A stretch of DNA of 64,000 nucleotides from Entoloma clypeatum. Taxonomy: Eukaryota > Basidiomycota > Agaricomycetes > Agaricales > Entolomataceae. Within the stretch, counting starts at the first letter, position 1. Every line of letters starts with the position of its first letter. The DNA is taken from NCBI GenBank assembly GCA_963565915.1, contig OY751495.1, positions 2,604,001 to 2,668,000 of the forward strand, given 5' to 3'. The notes beneath the pieces were generated by a model that saw only the letters and a program-made list of their open reading frames with translations, was not told the DNA's origin and searched no databases. Below are positions 1-10,530 of this stretch, piece by piece. Both the position numbers and the translations under genes were made by a program.

Positions 1-11
1 AATCGCACGAC

Positions 12-1603
12 TTACTCGATCGAGAACTTTCGTGTGCCATATTCTCGCATGAGATCGGCAATGCCTTGGACCATATCTGCGTGGATTTTGTTTTCGTCTA
101 CATGGTATCTTCCCGCACGGCTCTTGTCATAAAGGAATTGGAACGGCACGACGTGCGGAATCAAATCACTGGAGCCTCCGACGTCCAGAACAGAGTGCAA
201 GCCGCGCAAGGTGCGCATAACCTCCCCGGCACGTAGATTCAGTATGGCTTCTACAGAAGCAATGCTTTCCATTCCTGCTCCCCATTCGTCCAAAGAAGAG
301 CTGGGGCGGCTAGTGTGGGACGCTTTGACTTTGACCAGAAGACTTCCGAGTATGCGCAAGAGGAGTTTGGTATTGGGACAGATCGAGAGGACTTGCATAT
401 ACAACTTATCGAGCTCTGCAAAGGCTTTGGATCCAGGTTGGGAGTGTCGAGTATATCCTGCAGCCGATCCATGCAGGAGAAGTGTTCTGCGTCAACATAT
501 GTACCTCAGCACAGTGGAAGCATAGATGAAGTAACCGCCGGATCTAGTGGTAAGCAAGTGGACTACCTGATCTGACGGCCACGGTTTAGGGACGTGCTGC
601 ATGATGTTTAGCTTGCCGAATCGTGAATATTTGTTGAAATCCGCTTCGGAGGAAAAGACGGACATCTTCTTGAGCTTGGTAGTCCCCATAAAGTGATATT
701 TCGGTCAAAGCATTTTGAGGAGTGTTGAAGAAGTACCGGATGTGGGGTTCAGGACGGCTGACAATGAGAAATCGTTAAGGAAGGTGATACGTTTCAACGA
801 GCTGAAGGATATAAGACAAACGTTCGAACTGGTCCGTGCCACCGCCACATTCATCCAAGCCGTCGATTACGACAAGAAATGGCGAATGGTGAATTGTGTG
901 AGATGATAGAAGGGGATGAACGATCAACTGCTTCATTTGAATTGCAATTTGTTTGTGAAGAATATGGAGATCGCCCTCGACGGCTTTGCAGATCTCCCTT
1001 CTCGTGTTCGGCATGGACTGGGCGAGTTGGAAGCTAGCAATCGTTGTGAAGAAGCACCTGGCCTCACTACGTGTGGGTGCTGATCGAGAAACTCGCTGCT
1101 AACTGCTGGTGTGCTGCGAAACTGTCTGTGCCATTGCCGATTTACCGGCGCCGGCAGGGCCATGGAGCCAACAAATCTTTGAATCACCCAGACCTCTGTC
1201 GATCCATCGTTGAATCTCATTCAGAAGTTCTGTTCGAGTTCCGGGATGGCATCTCGGAGGAGGTTGACGCTCATGAGAATCAAACGCAGGGCTTGGTGTC
1301 GATGCTCAAAACAATTCATAGAGCCCTACGTCAAATTGCAATCAAATGAATAGTCTTGTAATGCCGGTTGTGAGAGCACTGGCCTGTCTCTGAGCGGTGG
1401 ATTGACCTTAGCCTGGGCATGGTAATGGTTGTGCAAGTCACCTCCCACCTCATTGAACGTGCCGTTTGGAGTACATTGGACGATTGGGGTGAGACATTGT
1501 TCAAGATTGTGGTACAGCTTTTATGGCTGCGCATGGTTTTTGAGTCGGCGCGTGTAAGGCTTGAAGGTCGTAGTCCATGCGAATTGTGGAACTGACTCGA
1601 CAT
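12..1603 (-). pseudogene. NACHT NLR-like pseudogene
   Basis: This is a broken paralogue of the NACHT gene at 6294-7772. Pieces of the same protein lie in order but in different frames. About 1331-1603 matches the N-terminal part (HRSETG). About 775-1014 carries the block around Walker B (FLVVIDGLDEC). About 492-689 has the conserved block MQHVPKPWPSD. 12-404 matches the C-terminal helical part (LRGLHSVL, then HADMVQG). The Walker A segment seen in the intact copy (GPAGAGKS) is not recoverable here. Several frameshifts and stops separate the pieces, so no single protein can be made. Such NTPases of mushrooms are thought to act in non-self recognition. It is divergent with TRL1, about 130 bp from its start codon. 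Any further C-terminal part lies left of the window. Confidence 0.85.
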
Positions 1604-1732
1604 CGGTGCCGATGAGTTGTGACCTTGACTCGTCCACCAAACCTTTATATTCCCAAGATTCGGTCCTTTCTATCATCGGGCCTTCGCCCTCACTTCCGCC
1701 GTTTCTCTTCGCGTCTCAACGTCAAACCCAGC

Positions 1733-4412
1733 ATGCCTCCAACATTTCCAGAAGAGGATTCTCAGCTCATCGCAAGACTACATAGCATATCCAACAAGTC
1801 TCCCAAGCTGATCAAGTCGTCGACCTACCCAGCCCCTGCTGATCCCAGCATCACCGTTCGTAGCTGGAAGATGAACGAGTTCAAATACTATGACATACCA
1901 TCACCATTCCCGACGTTGGCCCGCGGCATATTCACCATTGAGCTTGACTCAAAAAAGGCGCAGGGTGACCAGGAAAATGATACCAAGACCGACCATCAAA
2001 AGTATCGTATCGTGGCGCGTGGATATGACAAGTTTTTCAACATTGGCGAGGTTCCTTGGTGCACTGTACTGTATTGATTTTATCTTTCTCTCCTTCTGAT
2101 CTTCAACTGTTATCTAGTGGCCAGCTTTGAAGGAGCACACAGGAGCACCGTATACATTGTCTCTTAAATCAAACGGATGCATCATCTTCATCGCCGCCCT
2201 GACTCCAAGCAAACTCCTCATCACCTCGAAACATTCCATCGGTCCTGTCGCCGGATCTTCGGTCAGCCACGCGCAGGCAGGAGAGGCATGGCTCCACAAG
2301 TATTTGGCGCGCAAGGGGCGCACAGATGAGCAGTTGGCATCGCGGCTGTGGGAGAATAACTGGACAGCGATCTCAGAGGTGAATGGCTTAACAGCCTTCA
2401 ATAAAGGACAGCTCACTTGAACCACACATCCCCACCAGCTGTGCGATGATTCTTTCGAAGAACATGTCCTTGGATACCCACTTGAAAAGACCGGTCTTCA
2501 CCTGCACGGCCTGAACGAATCCACAAAAGAGTTTAAAACCCTTCCACACCAAGAAGTCGACGCTTTTGCCGAGGAATGGGGCTTCATCAAGACGCCCTCT
2601 ATCACCATCAACAGCATCGACGAGGTCAAGACCTTCACCACTAACATCGGCCAGACAGGTGAATGGAACAACGAACCAGTCGAAGGTTTCGTCGTGCGCA
2701 CCCATGTCACGGAGCCCCCTGCTGGAAAGGGCAAATCCTCGACCGCATCCCCTTACGCCCCCGGATCTTCCTTCTTCTTCAAGGTCAAGTTCGACGAGCC
2801 CTACATGATGTACCGTGACTGGCGCGAAGTCACGAAGATGCTGCTCTCGTCCAAGGGCCCCATGTCCGCCGCCAAGCTGCCCAAGTCCAAGATGAGAAGG
2901 GTGGAAACGAAACTGTACGTGAAGTGGGTGATCGAAGAGATCAAGAGGGATAAGTCGCAGTTTGCCGAGTTCACGAAGGGGAAGGGCATAATCGCCACGA
3001 GGGAGAGGTTTTTGAAGTGGTTGGCGACGGAGCAAGGGGAGAAGGATCTGGCAAAGGCGCAGGCGAATGGGGGTGATTCAGTCACTGTTGAAGATGGTAA
3101 GAAGTCGTTTCAAAAGACGATCATTGTTCCTGTTGCGATCCCTGGTTGTGGTGCGTCCGCTTCTAACATCCACCATTTTTCTCATTCATTGACATTGATA
3201 TGCATATGCAGGTAAGACGGCTGTAGCCGTTGCCTTGGCGCATATATTCGGGTTTGGACATACCCAAAGTGACGATGTTCAGGCAAAGAAGGCCGCACCT
3301 CAATTCATCAAAAACGTTACATCTCTCCTTCAAAAACACGACGTGGTCATCGCAGACAAGTTAAGAACACTGCTTACCGTTTTGGGTCTGCCCCTGCTGA
3401 AGAAATTTCTGCTTCCAGAAACAATCATCTCCGCCAACACCGCGACGCCCTGCGCGAGGTCGCGTCGAAACAGCCCGTCCCCACGAGGCTTCTTGCACTG
3501 AACTGGGCCGTCGCCGAAAAGCCACAAGCAACCATCCACAGGATCTGCGGCGACCGCGTGATTCAGCGCGGGGACAACCACCAGACGCTGCGTGCGGACG
3601 CCTCGGCTGCCAAGTCGCATGAAGAGGTCATCTGGATGTTCATCAACACGACCGAGGAGCTGACGGACAGCGAGGTGGACGCGACGGTGGAGATGGACAT
3701 GGAGCATGGGCTCGAGGAGGCGGTGAGGCACGCCGTAGATGGCGTTGTGCAGATCATCGGCGTGGAGAGGCCGGCGGAGGAGAAGATCATAGAAGCGCTG
3801 GGTGTGGTGAAGGGGTACACGCCTTCGGTGAAGAAGCCTGATGAGCCTGCGAAGAAGGGAAAGAAGGGGGGTGCGAGGTATTATGGGCTCCTCCCGGAGA
3901 TTAACCTTGGGAAGGTGTTGGGGGAGCACCTGAGCGTGGCTGATGAGGCAACCGCGAAGGCAAGGGAGGCGTTTGAGTCATTGAAGAAGGGCGGGAGGGT
4001 CACAAAGCGGCCCCATGTGACGGTGGTGCACAGCAAGTCGTTGCCTAAAGAGAACAAGCTGTGGGACGAGTGCATGAAGCTGAATGGGCTGGGGCAGCTG
4101 CCGCTGTTCAAGGGTAGATTGGGGAACTTGGTGTGGAATGATCGTGTCATGGCGTTGACGGTGGACGATCTGGATGTGGATGGGGAGGGGGGTGGTGCAG
4201 AGGCGGGGAAGGCGTTCTTGCAGGGGCTACAGGAGGATTGGAAGGGAAGGCTGCATATTACGGTGGGGACGAAGAATGACAGCGTTCCTCCGGTGGAAGC
4301 CAAGGGTCTGGTTGAGGCGTGGCGGAAGGGGGGCGATGTGGGGAAGACGATCCATTCTGTTGAGCTGCGGGATGTCGCATTGCGTGGCAGGATAAAGGGC
4401 TTGCATGCGTAG
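1733..4412 (+). CDS. TRL1: tRNA ligase 1 (fungal trifunctional RNA ligase)
   Basis: Joins tRNA half-molecules after intron removal, and probably HAC1-type mRNA in the unfolded protein response, as known for the family. Five exons: 1733-2065, 2118-2378, 2439-3150, 3212-3359, 3419-4412, giving 815 aa (the yeast enzyme is similar in size). All three catalytic parts are visible. The adenylyltransferase has KSNG with the acceptor lysine at about residue 128. The central polynucleotide kinase has the P-loop IPGCGKTA at about 432-439, split by intron 3. The C-terminal cyclic phosphodiesterase has two HxTV motifs, HVTV near residue 684 and HITV near 764. The start is the first in-frame ATG; the open frame extends upstream only to a GTG. 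All introns are GT-AG and 52-61 nt. A decayed partial copy follows at 4810-5115. Confidence 0.95.
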
Positions 4413-4809
4413 CAAGGACAATTATTTCTCGCAACACTCCGCTCAGGTACTCTAGATTCGTAGTTCAGCTGTATACCCTATCCCACTCTACTTATAATGT
4501 GTCAACCCTGCTCTCCCCGTTCCCTTCTCCTGCTGTAGGTATAAAAAATGAAATACAAAAGTTGAGGCATGACCAAAGACAAACATGTTCCGAGAAAATA
4601 CATTGATCTCTTATTATAACGATAGTATTGTCGGCGAACTTCAGTCCGAGTAAACCTCGTCTCATCGAAGGTTCGATACATGTATTGAGCGTAGACACAA
4701 TGGATAAAACGGGGATTTCTACTAAACCGCTTAAACCGCTCGGAATGAAATGATGGAAGCGAAACTCCTTGTTGGGATTTCCAAGCTTCCTGTAAGTCGT
4801 TTTGAGAGG

Positions 4810-5115
4810 GAAACTGCAGATCATCCGGATGTTCATCGACACGACTCTGGGCGAGCTGGCAGGAAGCAAAGTGGACACCATCGTGGACATGGACATGGAG
4901 GAGCGGCTCGAGGATGGGTGTTGCACGGATCGTCGGCGCGGAGTGGCCGGCGGAAGGAAAGATCAGAGGCGCTGGATGTGGTGAAGTGGTCGAACCTTCG
5001 GTGACGAATACCGATGAGCTGACTGAGTCATAGCATTGACATATGATCATCTGGATGGATCAGAGGCGGGGAAGGCGTTCTTGCAGGGGCTACAGGAAGA
5101 GTTGAAGGGAGTAGC
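4810..5115 (+). pseudogene. TRL1 tandem-duplicate relic
   Basis: Two blocks resemble the last exon of TRL1. Block one (about 4810-5025) matches about 3618-3846 and still reads MFIDTT and VDMDMEE where the parent reads MFINTT and VEMDMEH. Block two (about 5030-5115) matches about 4150-4245 and includes 37 consecutive identical bases (5061-5097 versus 4198-4234). About 300 bp of the parent between the blocks is missing and the frame is broken. It lies about 400 bp past the TRL1 stop, in the same orientation. The last coding part of the minus-strand NACHT gene overlaps it antisense. Confidence 0.85.
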
Positions 5116-6290
5116 GGCAGCCACATTGGCCCTCGATATCTCGAAATTTCTCCACACCACTTTGCGTTTTCTTTTGAAGGGCGAGTCGGATCAGTCGAGG
5201 GGACTACGACTACAGGATTTTTGGAAAATTTGAGTAGAAATTTCTTCATCAGAGAAGGTTCCACGACCATTCGCCATCGTTCGAAAGCATGAGACTCCCA
5301 GCGATCTAGGACACCTTGTGGTATATTTTGACCTCTCTGCAATGAATTATGCGCGTGCCATAAGAAGGACATCGTAAAGTTCCAAGGAGATACTGCACTA
5401 CTCACCTTCAACCAATGTATCACAAGCTTTACATCATCCATAGAAGCCTTCTCTAGGACAAAATGGCGAAGCCGACAGACTAAGGCCTCGTCACCTGGCG
5501 GACACTTGTACAAAAACTGGCTCCAGTTGTCTAGTAAGATTTTGCGACATGTGCGCGCTTCATTGCTATGGAGAGATTTCATAAGGTCATGATCTGGAGA
5601 AGCCTCAAGACAAAGTAACCAGAAGTTTGTTATACGAGCGTAGCACTTGGCTAGATCGTCATACAAGTCACCAGAACGTTTGGGGTCATGCAGAAAATGC
5701 CAATAATAATTTGCCGTTCCAAGGAAGCCGCCTAACATGGCCTGGACCATGACCGGTGCCTGCATGCTCGGGCGGCGGACCTCACCGTCTGCATGATAAT
5801 CATCTTGCAGCGGGCAGGATATGTCGAACAGCACTTCCGAGCTGGACATCGATGAATGGATTCCCCTCACAATCACCAAGGCTGACAGCATCGCTATAGG
5901 ATCTGATGATATGTGGGATCGACAGGCAGAGTCAAAGAGTTTGGTGACCTCCCCAAGCAATTTTGCTGGTGGGAATTCAAGTGCCTGAATAGGGTAATTT
6001 ATAAGTGAAAGTCGGGGAACTGTTGGGTAAGTAGGTAATTACCCTCAGGTAAACCTGGAAACTGGACAGCATTTCCAAGAGGCTGGCCTGGTTATCGAGA
6101 GTCCAATGAGTCGATCTTGAGACATATGGCTGCCAGGCCTGAGAGCTTTCTTGAAGATAATCAAGGAGTGGGTCGCGGCACGACGTGTTCGTTGCAAAGA
6201 GGTGTCTGGTTAGGGTTCGAGGGTAGAACCCAATATGTTTCTCGCTGAAGGGGCTTGTAGTATCAGCGGTTTGGATCAGCTGAAGCAAAT
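5028..6290 (-). pseudogene. C-terminal continuation of the NACHT protein, out of frame
   Basis: Two minus-strand open segments, 6288-6055 and 5984-5028, join through a good 70-nt intron (5985-6054; exon end ..SSFQ, next ALEFPP..) into about 390 residues. They follow the NACHT frame directly. The upstream NACHT frame ends in a TAG at 6294, while this segment continues one base out of frame (..YLLQLIQTAD..), as expected if a single base was lost near 6298. The segment is probably the original C-terminal region of the NLR-like protein. I see no WD, TPR or ankyrin repeats. The final 35-40 residues (5028 to about 5150) are antisense to the TRL1 relic, so that end is probably recruited non-coding sequence. 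Alternatively the NACHT protein simply ends at 6294. Confidence 0.55.
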
Positions 6291-6293
6291 AGC

Positions 6294-7772
6294 CTACTTC
6301 ATAGAGGATTTTCGTTTATGATAGTCTCTGATAAGATCCGCTGCGCCTCGAACCATGTCTGCATGCGCTTTTTCTTGATCGATATGATACATTCCAGCTC
6401 GCTCTCTGTCGAAGAGGAATTCTCGGAAGGAGGCATGGATCGGTTGAACGAGGCTAAAATCTTTTGAGAAGCGAAGGACCGAGTGCAACCCACGCAAAGT
6501 TAGCATCACCTGTCCAGGGCGTAAATTCAGAAGGGTCTCCGCGGCTTCAACGTTCTCCGGGTCCATAGGACTGTAGCGAGAATCGAGAACGATGAGCGAG
6601 GTCAGGAGACCTCCGAGCACACGCAAGAGAAGTTCGGTATCTGGACTAGCAGAGAGAACTTGCGTGTACAACTTGTCAAGCTCTGCGAAGGCTGCCGAGC
6701 CAATTTGGGAGATGTTGACTATATCATGGAGCCGATCAATACAGCAAAAGTGTTCTTCGTCAACATACTTTAGCACAGTGGATGCATAGATGAAATATCC
6801 ATCGGATCGTGTGGTCAGGAGCTGAAGTACCTCGTCTGATGGCCATGGTTTTGGGACATGTTGCATGATGTCGGCATGCCTTTCTGAATCATGTATTCCA
6901 TCGAATCCGCACTGGAGGAACAGACGAACGTCCTCCATAGCCCGATGGTCCCCATAGAGTGAGATCTGCGTGACCGCAGAACTAGTACCGAAGAAACGCA
7001 GGATGTGGGGTTCTGGGCGGCTGACAATGAGAAACTGTAGAGGAAGCTTATATTTTTCGACGAGCTCGAGTATGTGATACAAAAGCTCGCACTGTTCTCT
7101 GCTGCCGGCGCACTCGTCTAGGCCATCGATTATGACGAGGAAAGGTGAGGGCTGAGTTTGCAAGGAAGTTGACAGGATCGGTCGAACAATCAATTGCTCT
7201 AACTGCCTCGCCTGCTGCTTATGAAGAATGTGCAGGTCATCCTCGACGGCTTTACAGATTTCATTCCTCTTGTGTGGCATGGACTGAGCAAATTGGAGGG
7301 CGATCGTTGTGAAGAAGCATCGAGGATTATTGCGTGAAGGTGCTGATCGAGAAAAAAAGAAGCTGGCAGCCAATTGCCCTTCTGCACATGTTTCTGAAAT
7401 TGTCTGGGCAATTGCGGATTTTCCAGCGCCAGCGGGGCCGTGGAGCCAACAGAGCTTCGTTTTGCCACCTTTAATCCATCGCTGAATGTTGTTCAGCACC
7501 TCCAATCTTGTGCCAGGATGGCATTTTGGAGGAGGATAACGTTCCTCAGAATCGAAAGCGGCTCCTGGCGAGGAAGCTCGAAACAGTTCAAGAAGTCCTG
7601 TCCACGATACACTTGTGAATAATGTCGAATTGCACGCGTCGTGAAAGCACCGACCTGTCTCCGAGCGGTGCATCGACATACTGTGAGCATGATAGTGCAA
7701 ATCTCCTCGGACATCGGTAAATGTGGCGTTTGGGATATGGATATATGATTCGGATGATGGAAGGGGAGACAT
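6294..7772 (-). CDS. NACHT-domain NLR-like protein
   Basis: A signalling NTPase of the mushroom NACHT family, whose members are linked by inference to heterokaryon incompatibility and defence. Starting from the ATG at 7772 the frame gives 492 aa; the longer frame to 7811 begins with GTG. Order: a short N-terminal region with the family block LHYHAHSMSMHRSE, a linker helix, then NACHT with Walker A GPAGAGKS at about residue 114 and Walker B FLVIIDGLDEC, then the winged-helix-like region (MQHVPKPWPSDEV, LRGLHSVL). The frame closes at 6294, directly before what looks like its old C-terminal part in another frame. The gene is therefore either shortened by a one-base frameshift or naturally ends there. 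A broken paralogue is at 12-1603. A further 5' exon upstream of 7772 is possible. Confidence 0.8.
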   Translation of the reverse strand: MSPLPSSESYIHIPNATFTDVRGDLHYHAHSMSMHRSETGRCFHDACNSTLFTSVSWTGLLELFRASSPGAAFDSEERYPPPKCHPGTRLEVLNNIQRWIKGGKTKLCWLHGPAGAGKSAIAQTISETCAEGQLAASFFFSRSAPSRNNPRCFFTTIALQFAQSMPHKRNEICKAVEDDLHILHKQQARQLEQLIVRPILSTSLQTQPSPFLVIIDGLDECAGSREQCELLYHILELVEKYKLPLQFLIVSRPEPHILRFFGTSSAVTQISLYGDHRAMEDVRLFLQCGFDGIHDSERHADIMQHVPKPWPSDEVLQLLTTRSDGYFIYASTVLKYVDEEHFCCIDRLHDIVNISQIGSAAFAELDKLYTQVLSASPDTELLLRVLGGLLTSLIVLDSRYSPMDPENVEAAETLLNLRPGQVMLTLRGLHSVLRFSKDFSLVQPIHASFREFLFDRERAGMYHIDQEKAHADMVRGAADLIRDYHKRKSSMK

Positions 7773-8092
7773 AGATGAGATGGTGGCTCCCTCAGTGCGT
7801 CTTGCACTCACAGGGCCCAGCGCTCGGGTCGTAAGTCAGGCTCTGACACGTGTCTGCACCGCCCAATATCACTTAACACCGCCCGCGATGCCATTCAATC
7901 GACTCGCCCCTGGTCATTTTGGTTTGTCCTTTCTTGGGGCTGGAACTTGGGAACGGACGACTTGGGCAGTCCTTCCAGCGATTACATTCTGATGGCGGCG
8001 GGATATGTGAATTGTAGAGGCTATATTGAGAACAATCTATTACCAGAAATGAACATGTTGAAGTAAGCATGGTTACATTGATTTACAGGAGT
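7773..8092. other. Gap between NACHT gene and DAP1
   Basis: About 320 bp. It holds the promoter side of the NACHT gene and the 3' end of DAP1. The open frames here show no family features, and I see no clear TATA element. Confidence 0.5.
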
Positions 8093-8809
8093 CTAGATAG
8101 CATCGTTATTAACGAGCTCCCCACAGATGATGTATTTATTTGAGAAATGTTCAATCCAGCCTAGGAGAAAAGTCGACTCAGTAATTAGGGTAATAGATAT
8201 GTGCGAGGGAATTGCCAACCTTTCATGTTGTCTCTGTTGGGGTCATATGTCAATTCTACACAATACATAGGTCAGATCACAAACGTACATCTCGTCCTTC
8301 TGCAGGTCTACGAGGTCGTCTAAAGGCTGGTCCACGGGCGTAAGCATATCTAAAGGGGAAGCTGAGATAATGATTCCTTGACATTTCTGAACTTCATACC
8401 TAACTCGAAAGATTGTTTCGCCATGCCTCTGGAGGCATCTCTTCCGGCAAAGTTTCCGTACATTCCATCTTTGTAACGAAGTTGTTATTTATCGCATTCG
8501 AAGATCGAGTTGCGTACTAGGGCCATAGAAATTCCTTCCGGCGGTGACATCGAATACAGTCCCACCGATAGCTAGCAAGATTCTTCCGCCATCTTTGCCA
8601 CTGAAAGGCTCTAGAGTCCTGGGAGTATATGTTTTGTAGAGGACAGTGGGCGGATGCGCCTTGGGGAGCCATGAGTATCCGCCCTTAAATTCGTTCGGCA
8701 CCTTCTTCGGGGCATTGATGCTGGGGAAGACGATGCGCTGGATGGAGTATAAGATATAGAGGAAAAGTGCGGTGTTTACGGGCGTTCCGAGGTTGAGCGA
8801 GAGTGTCAT
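8093..8809 (-). CDS. DAP1: Cytochrome b5-like heme-binding protein Dap1 / MAPR family
   Basis: A membrane-associated progesterone-receptor-type heme protein. In yeast and mammals it supports cytochrome P450 enzymes of sterol synthesis at the ER. Exons on the minus strand: 8809-8518, 8468-8400, 8349-8289, 8233-8220, 8160-8093, giving 167 aa. A hydrophobic stretch near the N-terminus (about residues 10-25, NTALFLYILYSIQRIVF) is the expected anchor. The cytochrome b5-like domain follows: YTPRTLEPFSGKDGG, FDVTAGRNFYGP, NGMYGNFAGRDASRG, NMKGWIEHF. The open frame extends upstream but without an ATG, so the start is set at 8809. Exon 4 is only 14 nt, yet it is needed to read into NMKGW. Divergent with ASF1, start to start 160 bp, suggesting a shared promoter. 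Confidence 0.93.
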
Positions 8810-8969
8810 GGTGTCCTCGACGTAGTCCTCAGGTTGCTGGTGGTGAGGAGCACTTCTGGGAGCGACGGGCGCAGTGAGAACACGTGCCTTACTCAAGTTT
8901 CGTCACGGTCACATTCGCGTAACGTCGCGCCACCTCGACCTCGCGCCGATCCATTCTCAATACCATAGA
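8810..8969. promoter_or_regulatory. Shared divergent promoter DAP1/ASF1
   Basis: Only 160 bp separate the DAP1 and ASF1 start codons, which face away from each other, so both promoters must lie here or overlap the 5' ends. No TATA box is obvious. The call rests on geometry alone. Confidence 0.5.
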
Positions 8970-9696
8970 ATGTCAATAGTAACTATTAGAGTGCGTATCC
9001 TTTTTTTCATTTCAAGTGATAAAGCTCACGTTTTCCCTCTAGAATGTTGAATTTCTTAACAATCCTGCTCGGTTTTCCGATGTGTACCGATTCCGTGTAA
9101 CATTCGAATGTATAGCACCTCTGAAAGAAGGTATATATGGTCTAATGCTATCCTTGCACCTAATTTCACTCGAAGCACCTATAGATCTCGAATGGAAACT
9201 CATATACGTCTCATCGCCCGGCGACGAAGACCTCGACCAAGAACTCGACGACTGCCTCGTAGGCCCTGTGCCTGTCGGCGTCAACTCCTTTGAATTTGAA
9301 GGATCGGCACCGGATCCATCCAAAATACCAACTGAAGATGTGCTGGGGGTTGCAGCACTTATTTTGACAGGGTCGTACAGAGACCAGGAATTTGTGCGGG
9401 TCGGTTACTACCAAAACACGGAGTATGACAACGACGAGATGAAGGAGACGCCACCTCAAAAGATTATGTTCGAGCGGTTGGTGCGGGAGATCAGCGCGAA
9501 GCCGCGTGTGACTCGATTTCAGATAAAGTGGTGCGTCGACATTTACACCAACCATGTCTTTAGACAGCTAAGAATCTGACATCTTTCTTCAAGGGATGTT
9601 GCTCCACCTCAACAGGGACAGGCAGCAGCTGGCGCTGCAAATTCAGCCTCTGTACCTTCCGCTAATGACATGGACGAGGATACCCCTATGAATTGA
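8970..9696 (+). CDS. ASF1: Histone chaperone ASF1
   Basis: Binds H3-H4 dimers and hands them to CAF-1 or HIR for nucleosome assembly in the nucleus. Exons 8970-8990, 9043-9130, 9185-9530, 9594-9696 give 185 aa. The protein starts MSIVTIRNVEFLNNPARFSD and runs through YRFRVTFECIAPLKEDLEWK, ELDDCLVGPVPVGVNSF, DVLGVAALILTGSY and FVRVGYYQNTEY, all hallmark blocks of the immunoglobulin-like ASF1 core. A short acidic tail (NDMDEDTPMN) follows, with an Ala/Gln linker. All introns are GT-AG, 52-63 nt. The first exon codes for seven residues only. Confidence 0.98.
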
Positions 9697-10530
9697 TCCA
9701 TTTGTAGTACTGCTGCCACTATTAGACCGGCAGGCAATATCGTCTTGCGTGTTAGATCATCCACAAGGTGTACTTCCGACCGAGGTCAATCACTTTCACT
9801 TGCAATACTTCCTACTCTCGATTGACAAGTCTTGTCGTCGTCAGAGGTTCCAAATCCTTCCGAGTCTGCATAATCCACTCACTCCCTGTGAAGTTCGGCC
9901 ACCGCTGCTGCTTAAACCTGTAGCTCGCCGTCAAACTCATGAACTAGTGCATGTCACAACGAACGGACTTCGCCTATCTTTGCTCTTCCATCCCGTCTAC
10001 CACAGAAATTCGAATTCCGAATGTGCGAATGAACGCACTGATACTGTGGCTGGCCTTTCATCCATTCCTGAGGTGCAAAATGCCAATAGAAAATTGATCT
10101 CAGGGGTCATGGAAATTTGATGTGAACGGCTCGCGTCTCCGTTTACCTTCCCCTCCCACATCCCAATGCTATGTCACTACCAATAACTGTGTATGCATTC
10201 ACGTCCTTTATGGTTCCGCAATACATCTGTTGGTCGAGACTCAATACTCGGCCTGAGGAGTCATCGCTCTACCCCACATACTCTTCGTGACTCGCCAACG
10301 GCACCGACGCGCCTTGACACGCATGATGCATGCTGTCCTTTGCAATTCAAGGGTACTTGTAATGGGAGCTAATATCGCTCGGTTCCTGTACTCGTCATGA
10401 CTTGATGACGGCACCGGCGCGACTTGAGGTGACTATGATGATGGATATACATTTGCATTAAATGGCGATGGTACTTAAAAATGTATACATAACACAAACA
10501 ACTCCGGCAGCCTACCACGCATTCTTTGCC
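9697..10530. other. Intergenic region with a short direct repeat
   Basis: No gene recognised in about 830 bp. Two imperfect copies of a roughly 50-bp sequence (about 10265-10320 and 10388-10440), sharing acggcaccg and a gcg-cttga block, lie just upstream of the F-box pseudogene. Confidence 0.5.

Noticed and set aside
1619..1732. Arg/Ser-rich N-terminal extension of the tRNA ligase that looks like a mitochondrial presequence
   Set aside because: The open frame upstream of 1733 begins with GTG and holds no ATG, so it is taken as 5' UTR.
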